A stretch of 64,000 bases of DNA, taken from assembly GCF_008704205.1 (NCBI RefSeq), contig NZ_VXLC01000006.1:1-64000 (forward strand), in the 5' to 3' direction. Both the position numbers and the translations under genes were made by a program. Under the pieces are notes generated by a model. It did no database searches. It was given only the letters and a program-made list of their open reading frames with translations, and was not told the DNA's origin. The stretch comes from Nocardia colli. GTDB taxonomy: Bacteria > Actinomycetota > Actinomycetes > Mycobacteriales > Mycobacteriaceae. Shown piece after piece: positions 43,145-52,230 of the stretch; within the stretch, counting starts at the first letter, position 1, and each line of letters opens with the position of its first letter.

Positions 43145-43624
43145 ATGGGTGACGACACAACGCCTCGACCGATGGCGAACCTGCTCAGTGCGGTGCGGGA
43201 GGGGCAGGCGACAGTAGAAATGAAGCCTGAGGACTTCGTCTATATAGACCGCGACTGTGAATACTTCAAAAGCGTGATCCGCCGGATCCAGGGCATCGCC
43301 GAGCAGGTCTCGCGACAAGACAAATGGGGCCTCGGCGAGACCACGGAGAAAATGGTGTCCGGTCAGACCGTGGTCGACCGATTCAGGCAGAAGGCCAAAC
43401 AAGTTGGCGATGGCAACAGCAACGATGTTTACACAATCCTGGAACAGCACTACAAGATTGTCGAAGACCTCCAAGAGGTCCATAAGTCGGCACGTGAGCG
43501 AATGATGCAGGCGGACAGCAACTTTGCCGCCGAGTTCACCCGGCTGAATGACACGCTCCCCGATCGACCGCCGGCGCAGCTCCCCGCTGGCCCATACCTG
43601 CTCCCGGATGGGACCGGCCGATGA
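43145..43624 (+). CDS. ESX-type helical protein
   Basis: 159 residues, helical, with IDRDCEYFKSVIRRIQGIAEQVSRQDKWGLGETTEKMVSGQTVVDRFRQKA. It is the expected size and helix pattern of the small ESX/WXG100-like partner of the following PPE-like protein, although the turn reads WGLG rather than WxG. Stop and next start overlap (ATGA at 43621), so co-translated. Probably secreted as a heterodimer. Confidence 0.65.
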   Translation: MGDDTTPRPMANLLSAVREGQATVEMKPEDFVYIDRDCEYFKSVIRRIQGIAEQVSRQDKWGLGETTEKMVSGQTVVDRFRQKAKQVGDGNSNDVYTILEQHYKIVEDLQEVHKSARERMMQADSNFAAEFTRLNDTLPDRPPAQLPAGPYLLPDGTGR

Positions 43625-44802
43625 CCGGATACGAATCACCAAGAATTCCCGGCGGCGGCGAGCACACTGACAGCTGGGACCATCCGGAGATCAAGGATGC
43701 ATTCGATCCGCTCGATACCACGAACGCGATAGACCAAGCCGAGCGGTACTGGCAGATGCACCAACTCTGGGAACAAGGCGTGGCAACCTTCGCCCGCTCG
43801 ATCCAGAACTCGATCTCCCAGGCGTGGTCCGGTCCAGCCGCGGAAGATTCGAAGAAGTCGATCCAGGCGTATACAACCGACGCCCACACACTGACCCCAG
43901 CTCTGGCCGAACTCCACACCCGCGTCCGCGACGCCGCGACTGCAATCGTCAACACCAAGAAGGCGATTCCCGACACCGTCGACACCTCCTTCGGCTCCCG
44001 GGTGTTCCATCCGAGCCGCTGGGACCTGTCGCGGGAGAAGTCCGAGGAGACGCAGAAGGCGCGCGTCGCGATGAACGAGCACTATGTGCAGCCGTTCAGC
44101 CAGATCGACGGCAAGATTCCGGTCTTGCCCACGCCGACGAGCCCCACCAAGGCGATCGATATCACGCCTCCGCCGGGCGGTTACAAGGACGAGAACAGCA
44201 CCAACGGCGGTCAGCCGAACCAGCCCAAATCGACTGACACCGAAAAGAATTCGAACAATCCCACCGTCACCAACGATAAGGACGGCGACGGCAAGCCCGA
44301 CGACTCGACCACCAAGGACGAGAAGTCGACCGACAAGACGAAGAGCGACCAGACCACGCCGGCCTCGACGACCGACACCAAGCCGGCCAGCACCACCCCG
44401 GCGTCGACCACCCCGGGTGCCCCCACCACAGACCCGACGAAGACGGTGCCATCGAGCACAACTCCGACGACCCCGGGCACCCCGCACTCCCCCGGCAGTC
44501 CCGGCAGCCCGGGTTCACCGAGTTCGAAGACCCCGCAACCGGGCCGCAGCATCCCCGGCTCGCCCGCCACCCCTGGCACCACCACGTCCAACCCGGCTGC
44601 CGCAGCAGCAGCCGCGCGTGGCGCAAGTGGCACCCCGGGTATGGGCGGTATGGGGGCGGGCGCCCGCGGCGGCAAGTCCGAGGACGACTCCGAACACAAG
44701 ATCCCCGACTACCTGATCACCCAGGAGAACACCGACGAACTCCTCGGCGAACTCCCGAAAACCATCCCCGGCGGCGTAATCGGCGGCGACATCCCGACCT
44801 AG
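43621..44802 (+). CDS. PPE-like/WXG ESX substrate with Pro/Thr/Ser-rich linker
   Basis: 393 residues. N-terminal helical domain of about 180 residues with W-S-G at 69-71 (AWSGPAAEDSKKSI), the WxG turn of ESX substrates, followed by about 170 residues of low-complexity Thr/Ser/Pro/Asp/Lys linker and Ala/Gly stretch, and the conserved tail HKIPDYLITQENTDELLGELP. EspG next door is the chaperone expected for such proteins. It may be exported by an ESX machine encoded elsewhere; no ecc genes are in the window. Confidence 0.75.
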   Translation: MTGYESPRIPGGGEHTDSWDHPEIKDAFDPLDTTNAIDQAERYWQMHQLWEQGVATFARSIQNSISQAWSGPAAEDSKKSIQAYTTDAHTLTPALAELHTRVRDAATAIVNTKKAIPDTVDTSFGSRVFHPSRWDLSREKSEETQKARVAMNEHYVQPFSQIDGKIPVLPTPTSPTKAIDITPPPGGYKDENSTNGGQPNQPKSTDTEKNSNNPTVTNDKDGDGKPDDSTTKDEKSTDKTKSDQTTPASTTDTKPASTTPASTTPGAPTTDPTKTVPSSTTPTTPGTPHSPGSPGSPGSPSSKTPQPGRSIPGSPATPGTTTSNPAAAAAAARGASGTPGMGGMGAGARGGKSEDDSEHKIPDYLITQENTDELLGELPKTIPGGVIGGDIPT

Positions 44803-44949
44803 ACCCGCCCGCACCCACACCGAACGGGACTACACAGCGGCGACACGCCGGTCCCGCCGCAGTCATGTCCCGCTCGCCGCGGCGTGCGAGCGGGACCGGG
44901 GCACCCGTAATACCTATCGAACGCACGACGTGGAGGAGATCGAACCGGC

Positions 44950-45726
44950 ATGGCTGAATGGAATTGGGAGCCGGATGATTTCGCGGCGCTCTGGTACTCC
45001 GATGCCCACGATCGGTTTCCCAACCCGTTGCGCTACACCAGCCGGTTCGCCCTGCGCGACGAGTTCGCCGCGCATCGGCACGCCGTGCGCGCCCGCTACT
45101 CCGCCGACGAGCTGGAGGAGATCCAGCTCGCGCTGCACACGTTGGGCACCTCTGAGCTGCGGATCGAAATCCTCGGCGGCACAAGCAAACACAAGAACAG
45201 CACCGGCCCCGACGATCTGCGCGAATACCGAATCGTGGGCGCGCGTAACCCGTATCGCGCCGTCACCCTCATGCAGGGCGGCACCGATCGCGAGCACGGC
45301 CCGATCCGCGTGCGCATGTTCCGCCCGGAAACCTTGCCCGCCCGCATAGTTCAGGCGATCCCCGCCTGCAAGCCGGGCAGCGCCGCCCCCGCCACCTTCC
45401 ACCCCGACGACATCGCACCGCGTCGCAACGGCCACTTCGAAGACGTCGCCCGGCAAACCCCGCGCGAGCAATACCAGCGCCTGCTCGGCCGTCCCACCGA
45501 CGGCGGCGGCACCGCGGTCCTGCTCGCCGCCCCCTTGTCCACCCTCGCCCAACCGTCGAATGTCCTGCAATGGCACGACATCACCGGCGACGGCCGCTAC
45601 ACCGAGGTCCGCGGCCCGCACATCACCGTCCGCCCCACCGCCCCCGCGGACCTCACCACCCACTTCGCCGCCTGGATCGATCGCGCGCTCGAACGCTTCG
45701 CCGAAGACCGCAACGACCACTGGTAG
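44950..45726 (+). CDS. EspG-family ESX secretion chaperone
   Basis: 258 residues. Opens with WEPDDFAALWYSDAHDRFPNPLRYTSRFALRDEF, the typical EspG N-terminus, then the EspG alpha/beta sandwich (LRIEILGGTS ... REYRIVGARNPYRAVTLMQGG). EspG binds PE/PPE-type substrates in the cytosol and keeps them ready for the ESX system. Encoded 147 bp after the PPE-like substrate, which matches. It ends before a terminator at 45794. Confidence 0.82.
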   Translation: MAEWNWEPDDFAALWYSDAHDRFPNPLRYTSRFALRDEFAAHRHAVRARYSADELEEIQLALHTLGTSELRIEILGGTSKHKNSTGPDDLREYRIVGARNPYRAVTLMQGGTDREHGPIRVRMFRPETLPARIVQAIPACKPGSAAPATFHPDDIAPRRNGHFEDVARQTPREQYQRLLGRPTDGGGTAVLLAAPLSTLAQPSNVLQWHDITGDGRYTEVRGPHITVRPTAPADLTTHFAAWIDRALERFAEDRNDHW

Positions 45727-45793
45727 CGACCGGCGGGAAGCCCGACAAGCGGCCGCAGTAGCTCAGGCCGACCGGCCCGGGGACGCAAAACAT

Positions 45794-45831
45794 AGTCCAG
45801 GTCGGCTGGCGGCAGTCCGCTGACCTGGACT
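45794..45831. terminator. Terminator hairpin after espG
   Basis: AGTCCAGGTC (45794-45803) pairs with GACCTGGACT (45822-45831), 10 bp, followed by TTTACCC. It lies between the convergent espG and EamA genes. The 288-bp gap holds nothing else that I can support. Confidence 0.75.
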
Positions 45832-46014
45832 TTACCCGGCAAAAATCGACGGCCGACTAAACGGCGTTTCCCAGAAGCAGGTATCGCGTTTCACCGCACG
45901 CCCGAAGTTCGACATTCCGTGCCCGATTCTGTTTCACCCGTTCGGCGAACACGAATGTTCGCTTCCCGCCTAGGTACCAGCCCGTACCGTCGCTGGACCA
46001 GAATTGTTGCAGGC

Positions 46015-47187
46015 TCAACTAGCCGCGCTGTGCTGACCGCGCTCATTCGTCGGGTCGTCCGTCCACGCCCCGATCCACGAATGACTTGCCGCCAGTTCAT
46101 CTTCGCGCGATGAGCGCGGTTCCTCGCGGCCTTCGGGGCGATACATCCGGAGCACCGGAGCCGTCTGCTCGACGGTCGCGAGCGCGGCGAACTCCGGTTC
46201 TCTCGGCTCGGTATTGTCCGGTGCCGAATCATCGTTTTCGGGCTCGGCATCGGCGGGCGCGGCACGTCCGTCGAGCAGGTTCAGCGCCAGCGCGCAGAGC
46301 ACAATGATTGCGCCGCCTGCGATTCCGCTCCAGGTGGGTACCTGACCGAAGAAGAACAATCCGAACAGCAGCCCCCACACGCATTCGACGGTGAGCATGT
46401 TGCCGCTGAGCACCGCGTCGACCCGGTCGAACGAATAGTTGATGAGGAACACGTTCAGCACGCTGAGCACACCCCCGAGACCGATTGCGGCCCAGAGCAT
46501 TACCGCTGACGCGTGCGACGGAACGTGCGGGAGACCATCTCCTTGCAGCACGGATGTCAGCACCACCCCCACGGCTCCGACGCCGAGGGTCAACGCGGTG
46601 AGTTCGTGATTGTTCAATGAGCCGTCGTGCCAATCCCGGCCGAGATAACTCAGCGACATTGCCACCATCGCGACCAGCGCGATCAGGTTGCCGTAGTTGA
46701 GCGAGCTCGTGGCACTACCGCCGAATCCGGACAGGATCGCGACCCCGACGGCGGAGCCGCCGACGAAGACCACCCGGACCGCGGACACCCGCACGCTGCG
46801 CATCAGCATGCCGAGCGCGGACACCAACGGGAGGGCGGCGATGAACGAAATATCGCTCACCGCCGTCATTCCCGCGGCTTTCGAGAACAAAGTCGTGCCG
46901 ACTACGTACAGCAGGACGGTGCGTCCGATGACTACGCACCATTCCCGCATCCTGATCCGGACTACGGTGCGCCAGCGGATCCATCGGCTGAATACCAGTA
47001 TGGCGATGAAGAACGCCAGTCCCGTGCGAAGATAGACCTGCTGAGGCGGGGTGAAACCGTTACCGAGATAGCGCGACAGCACCGTGAGCATGGCAAATGA
47101 CGCGGTTAACAGAACCAGCGCTCCGATACCGCGCAGGTCAGTTGAATCTCTGCTTTGTACGACCTCGGACCCGTTGATGCCGCTCAC
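46015..47187 (-). CDS. EamA/DMT-family transporter
   Basis: 390 residues, ten membrane helices in two repeats of five (drug/metabolite transporter fold; e.g. GALVLLTASFAMLTVLSRYLGNGFTPPQQVYLRTGLAF at the start and MLTVECVWGLLFGLFFFGQVPTWSGIAGGAIIVLCALALNL at the end). The last 85 residues are a soluble, Glu/Pro-rich tail absent from most family members. Substrate unknown. The start appears to be a GTG without a clear ribosome site. Confidence 0.85.
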   Translation of the reverse strand: MSGINGSEVVQSRDSTDLRGIGALVLLTASFAMLTVLSRYLGNGFTPPQQVYLRTGLAFFIAILVFSRWIRWRTVVRIRMREWCVVIGRTVLLYVVGTTLFSKAAGMTAVSDISFIAALPLVSALGMLMRSVRVSAVRVVFVGGSAVGVAILSGFGGSATSSLNYGNLIALVAMVAMSLSYLGRDWHDGSLNNHELTALTLGVGAVGVVLTSVLQGDGLPHVPSHASAVMLWAAIGLGGVLSVLNVFLINYSFDRVDAVLSGNMLTVECVWGLLFGLFFFGQVPTWSGIAGGAIIVLCALALNLLDGRAAPADAEPENDDSAPDNTEPREPEFAALATVEQTAPVLRMYRPEGREEPRSSREDELAASHSWIGAWTDDPTNERGQHSAAS

Positions 47188-47328
47188 ATTACCGATGCGA
47201 CCGACACCCGGAACCGTACTCCGGGGTATTTTTTCGCGATTCGCCGCAGCTACAACGGAATGGGGCTAAACAAGTCCCGCTGCGGTATCACGGGTGAAGT
47301 GTGTGCCTCAGTTAGAGGTGGCGACCGA

Positions 47329-47622
47329 CTAGGCGGGACCTCCTGCGGCATGGCGTATTCCGATATGCCGCCGCTCTGTCCGGCACTGGCAGCGCCGCCC
47401 GCGCGCCAGCCAGCCGGCCAGCACCCATGCAGCGGCCAGCACCGTCACAGCCAAGGTATTCATTGCCGAGGCGCAGGTCACGAAGGTGGCCAAGGCGGTC
47501 ACCGCAGTCGCGATAGGCGTCATTACATGCACCATTTTATGGGCGAATGACACTGGGTCATCCTCGTCGGCGGTGCACTCCGGGTCTGCCAGAACCCTGC
47601 CGACGATGACGATTCTTTTCAT
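47329..47622 (-). CDS. Putative small membrane protein
   Basis: 97 residues from ATG at 47622: MKRIVIVGRVLADPECTAD, then two hydrophobic stretches (MTPIATAVTALATFVTCAS and LAVTVLAAAWVLAGWLA) and a basic tail (RGRRCQCRTERRH). The frame extends to 47907, but that part is basic, Cys/Arg/Thr-rich and unlikely to be coding. No family recognised; a GGGTGAC ribosome site is weak. Confidence 0.4.
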   Translation of the reverse strand: MKRIVIVGRVLADPECTADEDDPVSFAHKMVHVMTPIATAVTALATFVTCASAMNTLAVTVLAAAWVLAGWLARGRRCQCRTERRHIGIRHAAGGPA

Positions 47623-47967
47623 GTCACCCAGCGTGCCGCTGATCGGATCAACCGGCCAGGGATTGCCCTGCTCTTGCGCGCCAAGCGTGCAGAACGCGGT
47701 GTTTATGGACGAAAGTCCAGTACAGCGATACGGTCGAGTAGGCGGACAACGCTGAGACCTCACGCGTGTCCGACCATCTGGATAGCAGGGATCTGGAGAT
47801 GTCGAACGGGCGCGAGCGAACGAGCCGCCGGAGCGGGGTGTCTTCGCGTGTGCGAACGATTCGACAACAAGGGGCGTCCATGTGCACGCGTGGGCGCGGC
47901 ATGACAACCGACAACACTGCGCGCGTTCGCGTTATGCGGAGCTGAGCGCAGCAAGGGGGAAGTCGAA
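47623..47967. other. Intergenic region of about 345 bp
   Basis: Spacer between the small membrane protein and the divergent HTH/TPR regulator. AGCAAGGGGGAAG just before 47968 is the ribosome site of the regulator. I see no RNA gene, repeat or terminator in it. Confidence 0.4.
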
Positions 47968-49245
47968 ATGAACGGGCCGCACAGCATTGCGTGCGGGAGG
48001 CGAGTCGTCCGCGAATACGAGGCCGCCGGTGGTTCGACGTGGGATCAGGTGCACGCGGTGCGATCGCATTGCGGTGTCTCGTTGCTGCGCGCCCATCGCA
48101 TCGCGTATGGATTCACGCTCGTCGACGTCGCGCACCGATTACAAGAGATCGTCACCTCCGACGGGTCGTCGTGCCGTGGGTTGTCGCATCAGAGCGTGTC
48201 CCGCTGGGAGACGGGCCTGGACATGCCGTCGTATCAGTTCCTCGACGCGCTGTGCCAGTTGTATCGCACCCGGCCCGATCGGCTCGGCTTCGGCCACGAC
48301 TACACCGACGACGATCCGGAGCCGGTCGCGCCGCCGAGCCGCCTGATCGTCGCCCACGCTTCGCAAGTCGGCTCCACCGCGCGAGATACCGTGCGCGCGT
48401 TGGAGGAAGGACTCGAACTCAGCGGATATCTCGTATACGTCCAGCCGCCTTCGGAATACATCCCGGCGCGGATGCGGGACCTGGCGCAGGTCCAGCAGGT
48501 GAAGCTGACCGACCACTCCGCGGATCTGCACCGGCGGTTGCACCGCATCGAGGCAATCATCGCGGGGCTCATCGCTTTTCGGCTCAACGATGTCGCCGAC
48601 CTGCACGACACCTTCATGTGGTTCGCCAAGGCGCGCCGGGCCGCCCGGCAGGCCGGGGACCCGACGCTCGAAGCCTGGCTGGCCGGGCACATGGCGCACA
48701 CCCACGAGTGCTACCGCCATGCGCTGGATCAGGGTCTGACCGCGGCGCGTTCGGCGCAGGCGGCGAGCGGCCGGGCGCCGACCGCGGCCGGGGTGTTCGG
48801 GCTGCTGGCCGAGGCCGGCATCCAGGCGCGGATCGGGCGACGCCGGGATGCGCTGGAGGCGGTGAACGCCGCGGACCGGATGTTCGCCGCCCTGCCCGAT
48901 ACGGCGACGACCGACGACAATCTCGGTACCTCCGAATACATTCTGCGCTGGCATCAATCGCACGCGCTGAGTTCGATCGGCGACTGGCGCGCCGCCGAGG
49001 CGATCCGCGATCGCATGCTCGAGCTGCCGATGGCGGAGAAGGATCAGGTCGGGCGGGCGCTGCTCGATCTCGACATGGCCACCCTGTGGACCCGGCAGGG
49101 CGAGCTGGACCATGCGCGCGAACAGATCCGGCAGGTCTGGCAGTCGCTGCCGCCGGAGCTGCGGGTGGGGCAGGTTCGGCGCAACGTCTCGCAACTCGTG
49201 GTCGCGCTGCCACAGGGCATGCGGGACAACATCATCGAGCGGTGA
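47968..49245 (+). CDS. HTH regulator with TPR-like helical repeats
   Basis: 425 residues. An Xre-type HTH occupies about 40-100 (LLRAHRIAYGFTLVDVAHRLQEIV ... LSHQSVSRWETGLDMPSYQFLDALCQLYRTRPDRLGFG). The rest is helical with TPR-like pairs (e.g. ADLHDTFMWFAKARRAARQAGDPTLEAWLAGHMAHTHECYRHALDQ ... LWTRQGELDHAREQIRQVWQSLPPEL). Streptomyces and Nocardia encode many regulators of this type, some controlling antibiotic and differentiation genes; target unknown. A strong RBS (AAGGGGGAAG) precedes the ATG. Confidence 0.82.
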   Translation: MNGPHSIACGRRVVREYEAAGGSTWDQVHAVRSHCGVSLLRAHRIAYGFTLVDVAHRLQEIVTSDGSSCRGLSHQSVSRWETGLDMPSYQFLDALCQLYRTRPDRLGFGHDYTDDDPEPVAPPSRLIVAHASQVGSTARDTVRALEEGLELSGYLVYVQPPSEYIPARMRDLAQVQQVKLTDHSADLHRRLHRIEAIIAGLIAFRLNDVADLHDTFMWFAKARRAARQAGDPTLEAWLAGHMAHTHECYRHALDQGLTAARSAQAASGRAPTAAGVFGLLAEAGIQARIGRRRDALEAVNAADRMFAALPDTATTDDNLGTSEYILRWHQSHALSSIGDWRAAEAIRDRMLELPMAEKDQVGRALLDLDMATLWTRQGELDHAREQIRQVWQSLPPELRVGQVRRNVSQLVVALPQGMRDNIIER

Positions 49246-49250
49246 CCGGG

Positions 49251-49490
49251 TCAGTGCCCGACGCGGTTGAACAATCGGCCGGCGAGGTCGGCTCCGGTGA
49301 TGTGGCCGTGTTCGTCGCGGGTGAAGAAGCCGCGCTGACCGGCTAGCGCGCCGGAGGTGAGGATGTAATCGTCGCCGGGGAGCAGGCCGAGCTCGAAGGG
49401 CGGATAATCCGGGGGCAGTTCGATTTCCGAGGCGGCGCGGATCGCCGGCTTGATGACGACGTCCGGGGTGAGGGACGAACCGTCGCCGTT
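49251..49490 (-). pseudogene. Coding-like 79-residue tail without a start
   Basis: Frame open from the phosphatase stop (49490) down to a TGA at 49251-49253 and fully protein-like: NGDGSSLTPDVVIK..., ELPPDYPPFELGLLPGDDYI..., TSGALAGQRGFFTRDE..., GADLAGRLFNRVGH. It has no ATG, GTG or TTG near the beginning and is in a different frame from the upstream phosphatase. It may be the surviving 3' end of a deleted gene (the end resembles secreted serine hydrolases as I recall them) or a frameshifted extension of the phosphatase. Confidence 0.55.
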
Positions 49491-50230
49491 CAGATCTGCG
49501 GCAGATGGGTGCGCTGGTCGTAGGCCAGGAGTCGATAGCCGTCGGCGTGCCGTTCCCAGCTGGTGATCGAGGCGTTGCCGGCCAATCCGTCCTCGGCGAT
49601 AGCCAAAACTTTTGCGTCGGTGAGGTTTTCGAGTAGTTGACGTAGGAACAACACGACCGCGTCGTGTGCCACGATCAGTACGCGTCGGTGTCGATGATCG
49701 GCGGCGAGATCGGCTACGACATCGCGCAGACGATCAGCGACGTCCTGGAATGATTCTCCGTCAGGCGGGCGATAGCCGAGGGGGTCGCGGGCTTCCTTCG
49801 CGGATTCCTCGGGGAAACGCTCACGGACGACGATCGGCGACAGATGGGACAGCCGGCCGCGGTGCCGGTCGTAGAGTCGTTGATCTATGCGATGGCACGG
49901 CATAGTCCGACCCGCCCCGCGCAGTTCCTGTTCGACGAACTGCCAGGTCTGCACGGCGCGCAGATACGGCGAACACAACACCAGTTCAGGCAGCTGATCC
50001 GAGTCGAGGGCGGCGAACCACGTGCCGAGCGCGGAAGCCTGCCGCTCGCCCAGATCGGTCAGTCCGATGGCCATATCGTCGGCCTCGATGAACGTATTCG
50101 CCGCGAAAGCCGCGTTCGCGATGCTCTGCCCGTGCCGGACCGCGTACAGCAGATCGACAGCTCCGGATTCGTCCGGGTGCGCACATTCGAATGCACCTTG
50201 CCCCCAGGAGCTTTCACCTTCGGTTCCCAC
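49490..50230 (-). CDS. Histidine phosphatase (phosphoglycerate-mutase-like)
   Basis: 246 residues. The catalytic RHG motif is in YAVRHGQSIANA, the second Arg/Glu region in LCSPYLRAVQTWQFVEQEL, and the closing His in VLIVAHDAVVLFL. This is a cytosolic phosphatase of the dPGM-like branch; substrate unknown. GTG at 50230 is chosen because AAGGGGG lies 5 nt before it; the frame is open to 50272. An unusual coding-like stretch begins at its stop (see 49251). Confidence 0.85.
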   Translation of the reverse strand: MGTEGESSWGQGAFECAHPDESGAVDLLYAVRHGQSIANAAFAANTFIEADDMAIGLTDLGERQASALGTWFAALDSDQLPELVLCSPYLRAVQTWQFVEQELRGAGRTMPCHRIDQRLYDRHRGRLSHLSPIVVRERFPEESAKEARDPLGYRPPDGESFQDVADRLRDVVADLAADHRHRRVLIVAHDAVVLFLRQLLENLTDAKVLAIAEDGLAGNASITSWERHADGYRLLAYDQRTHLPQI

Positions 50231-50356
50231 ACCATCCCCCTTCGTGATCACCCGAATTATGCCCGCGCACAAAAGCGCGGCCCCGCAGGCTCGCCAAGCG
50301 GTTCACCATCGGTGGACCGTGCGAGCGGCTGCGGGACCGCGCGAAGGTATCCGGCG

Positions 50357-51160
50357 TCAGCGCGGAACGGCCGCCTCGACTACCGCGGCGACCTCGGCGG
50401 GATGGTAGACCAGCGACGCGTGCGAGGAATCCAGTTCGCTCGTGTGCGCCCCCATCCGGTTTGCCATAAATCGTTGGGAGGCAGGCGGAATCACCCGGTC
50501 CGCACCGGAGACGAGGTACCAGCTCGGCGTCCCGGACCACGACGGCGCACCGGAGGGCTCGAGGTTGGCCGCCAGCGCGATGGAATGCTGATGCGCGATC
50601 ATGTCGGCGGCGGTGGCGGGGCTGACGTCCTGGGCGAAGACCGCGTTGAAACGGTCGGGCGCGACGTAACCGTCGAGGTTCTTGCCCGCGATGCCGTTCG
50701 GGTCGTCGACGACGCCGAGTTGCAGCACCGGCGGCAGCAGCTGGCTGCCGGGAAAGCGGATCGGATCGAGCAGCAGCTGCGCGGGCTCACCCTGTACCGG
50801 CGCGAAAGCCGCGATGTAGACCAGGGATTCGACCTTCGAGTCGTGCACGTTGCTGATCACGGCGCCGCCATACGAATGCCCGACCAGCACAACAGGTCCG
50901 GAGATGGTGTCGATGGTGCGCTGGACGGCGGCCGCGTCGAAGGCCGGGCCGCGCAGCGGATTGTCCGGCGTCACAACGCGATAGCCCTGCTCGCGCAAGG
51001 CCGCGGCGACACCGTTCCAGCTGGTGGCGTCGGCGAAGGCACCGTGCACGAGCACGATGGTCGGCAGCGGTGCGGCATGGGCGGGGATGGCGGCGAGGGT
51101 GGTCGCGGCGGTGATCGCCACCGCGGCTACGGCTGCCCGCAGAGTGCGCGAGAGGTGCAT
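50357..51160 (-). CDS. Secreted alpha/beta hydrolase
   Basis: 267 residues. N-terminal signal peptide (LRAAVAAVAITAATTLAAIPAHAA), the HG oxyanion motif in VLVHGAFADATSW, the nucleophile elbow GHSYGG, and a C-terminal acid/His pair (SGADRVIPP ... DSSHASLVYHP). It resembles the 'alpha/beta hydrolase, esterase EstC-like' group that acts on small esters or lactones. ATG follows GGAAGGACAACC. Same strand as the next hydrolase, 27 bp downstream of it. Confidence 0.88.
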   Translation of the reverse strand: MHLSRTLRAAVAAVAITAATTLAAIPAHAAPLPTIVLVHGAFADATSWNGVAAALREQGYRVVTPDNPLRGPAFDAAAVQRTIDTISGPVVLVGHSYGGAVISNVHDSKVESLVYIAAFAPVQGEPAQLLLDPIRFPGSQLLPPVLQLGVVDDPNGIAGKNLDGYVAPDRFNAVFAQDVSPATAADMIAHQHSIALAANLEPSGAPSWSGTPSWYLVSGADRVIPPASQRFMANRMGAHTSELDSSHASLVYHPAEVAAVVEAAVPR

Positions 51161-51187
51161 GGTTGTCCTTCCGGGTCGGGTAGGTTT

Positions 51188-52006
51188 TCAGGCGGTCGGC
51201 TGGGCGGGCAAGTTCTGCTTTTGCAGGAAATCCAGTGCGGTGTCGGCGATTTCGCGCCAGCCGTGATCGGCGGGCATGGAGTGACCCCGATCGGGGAAGA
51301 CGACGAGTTCGGTGACGCCGGCGTTCTTCCGCTGGATCTTGTACTCGGAGCGGACCGTCGCCTCCGGCACCAGACGGTCGCGCCCGCCCGCGAGCATCAG
51401 CAGCGGACCGCGCTCACGCTTGGTGTCCACGCTCGCTTCGCTATTCGGCGTGAAATTGGCGAGGCCGCCTTGAAACAGCGGAAGCACCGGGGCCGGAATA
51501 CCATAGGTGGCGAGCAATTTGTCCGATTCTTCGCGCGGGATTCCGCTGGCGAAGGTGCGGTGATAACTCGCGGGGGTGTGTGACCACGTTTTGCCGCGCA
51601 GCCAGGGCTTGCTGAGTATCGGGAGCACGCTCTGAATCTGGGCGAGCGGCAAGGTCAGCACGCCACGGAACTGGGCGGGCGCGATCGCGACGCAGCCCGC
51701 GGTGATACCGGCGCCCAGCAATTTCTGGGCGATCAGACCGCCGAACGAGTGTCCGACGACCACGGGCGGCGTCGGCAGATCGGCGATGAACTTCGCGTAA
51801 TGCTCGGTGACCTCGGCGATGCCGCGGTTGTTCAACGCGTCGGCATTCTTGCGGGTGGCGTCGGCGGTTTCGGCGTCACCGGGCCAGCCGGGCGCGAAAG
51901 TCTGGTAGCCGGCGCGGTCGAACGCGTCCAGCCAGGCGCCCCAACTGCTGCTGTGCATCCATAGTCCGTGGATGAACACGACCGGACGTGCGGTGGGATT
52001 CGACAC
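51188..52006 (-). CDS. Alpha/beta hydrolase
   Basis: 272 residues, no signal peptide. HG motif in FIHGLWMHSSSW, nucleophile elbow GHSFGG, catalytic Asp in LAGGRDRLVPE, His in PDRGHSMPADHGW. Cytoplasmic ester or lactone hydrolase of unknown substrate. The start is GTG at 52006 after CCAGGAGG. It and the secreted hydrolase at 50357 probably arose by duplication or form one operon. Confidence 0.88.
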   Translation of the reverse strand: MSNPTARPVVFIHGLWMHSSSWGAWLDAFDRAGYQTFAPGWPGDAETADATRKNADALNNRGIAEVTEHYAKFIADLPTPPVVVGHSFGGLIAQKLLGAGITAGCVAIAPAQFRGVLTLPLAQIQSVLPILSKPWLRGKTWSHTPASYHRTFASGIPREESDKLLATYGIPAPVLPLFQGGLANFTPNSEASVDTKRERGPLLMLAGGRDRLVPEATVRSEYKIQRKNAGVTELVVFPDRGHSMPADHGWREIADTALDFLQKQNLPAQPTA

Positions 52007-52049
52007 GAAAACCTCCTGGGACGGCGCTGTACGAGAGCTGCGCGGAGGG

Positions 52050-52181
52050 TGGCCTCGCGCAGTGAATCAGCCGGCGGGGTCCGGGCCGAGGATGCTGCTT
52101 CCCGGACACAGACACCGCACGATCGCAATGATCGCGCGGCGCTGGGGTTTTCGTAACCCGTCGCATTTCGCCCGGCGCTGA
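52050..52181 (+). pseudogene. AraC-family C-terminal fragment
   Basis: The last codons before TGA at 52179-52181 read HRTIAMIARRWGFRNPSHFARR, the second helix-turn-helix of AraC regulators (typical IAxIAxRWGFxDxSHFSRxF). Upstream in the neighbouring frames the sequence only faintly resembles an AraC domain and no full gene is open. I take it as the remnant of a degraded AraC gene; coordinates of the start are approximate. Confidence 0.5.
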
Positions 52182-52230
52182 TGCGCCGCGTACGGGCTTG
52201 TTTTCCCCGCGAGGCGGGGAATTTGCAGTG

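Noticed and set aside
47623..47907. N-terminal extension of the small membrane protein
   Set aside because: The translated part is Arg/Thr/Cys-rich without signal or domain features.
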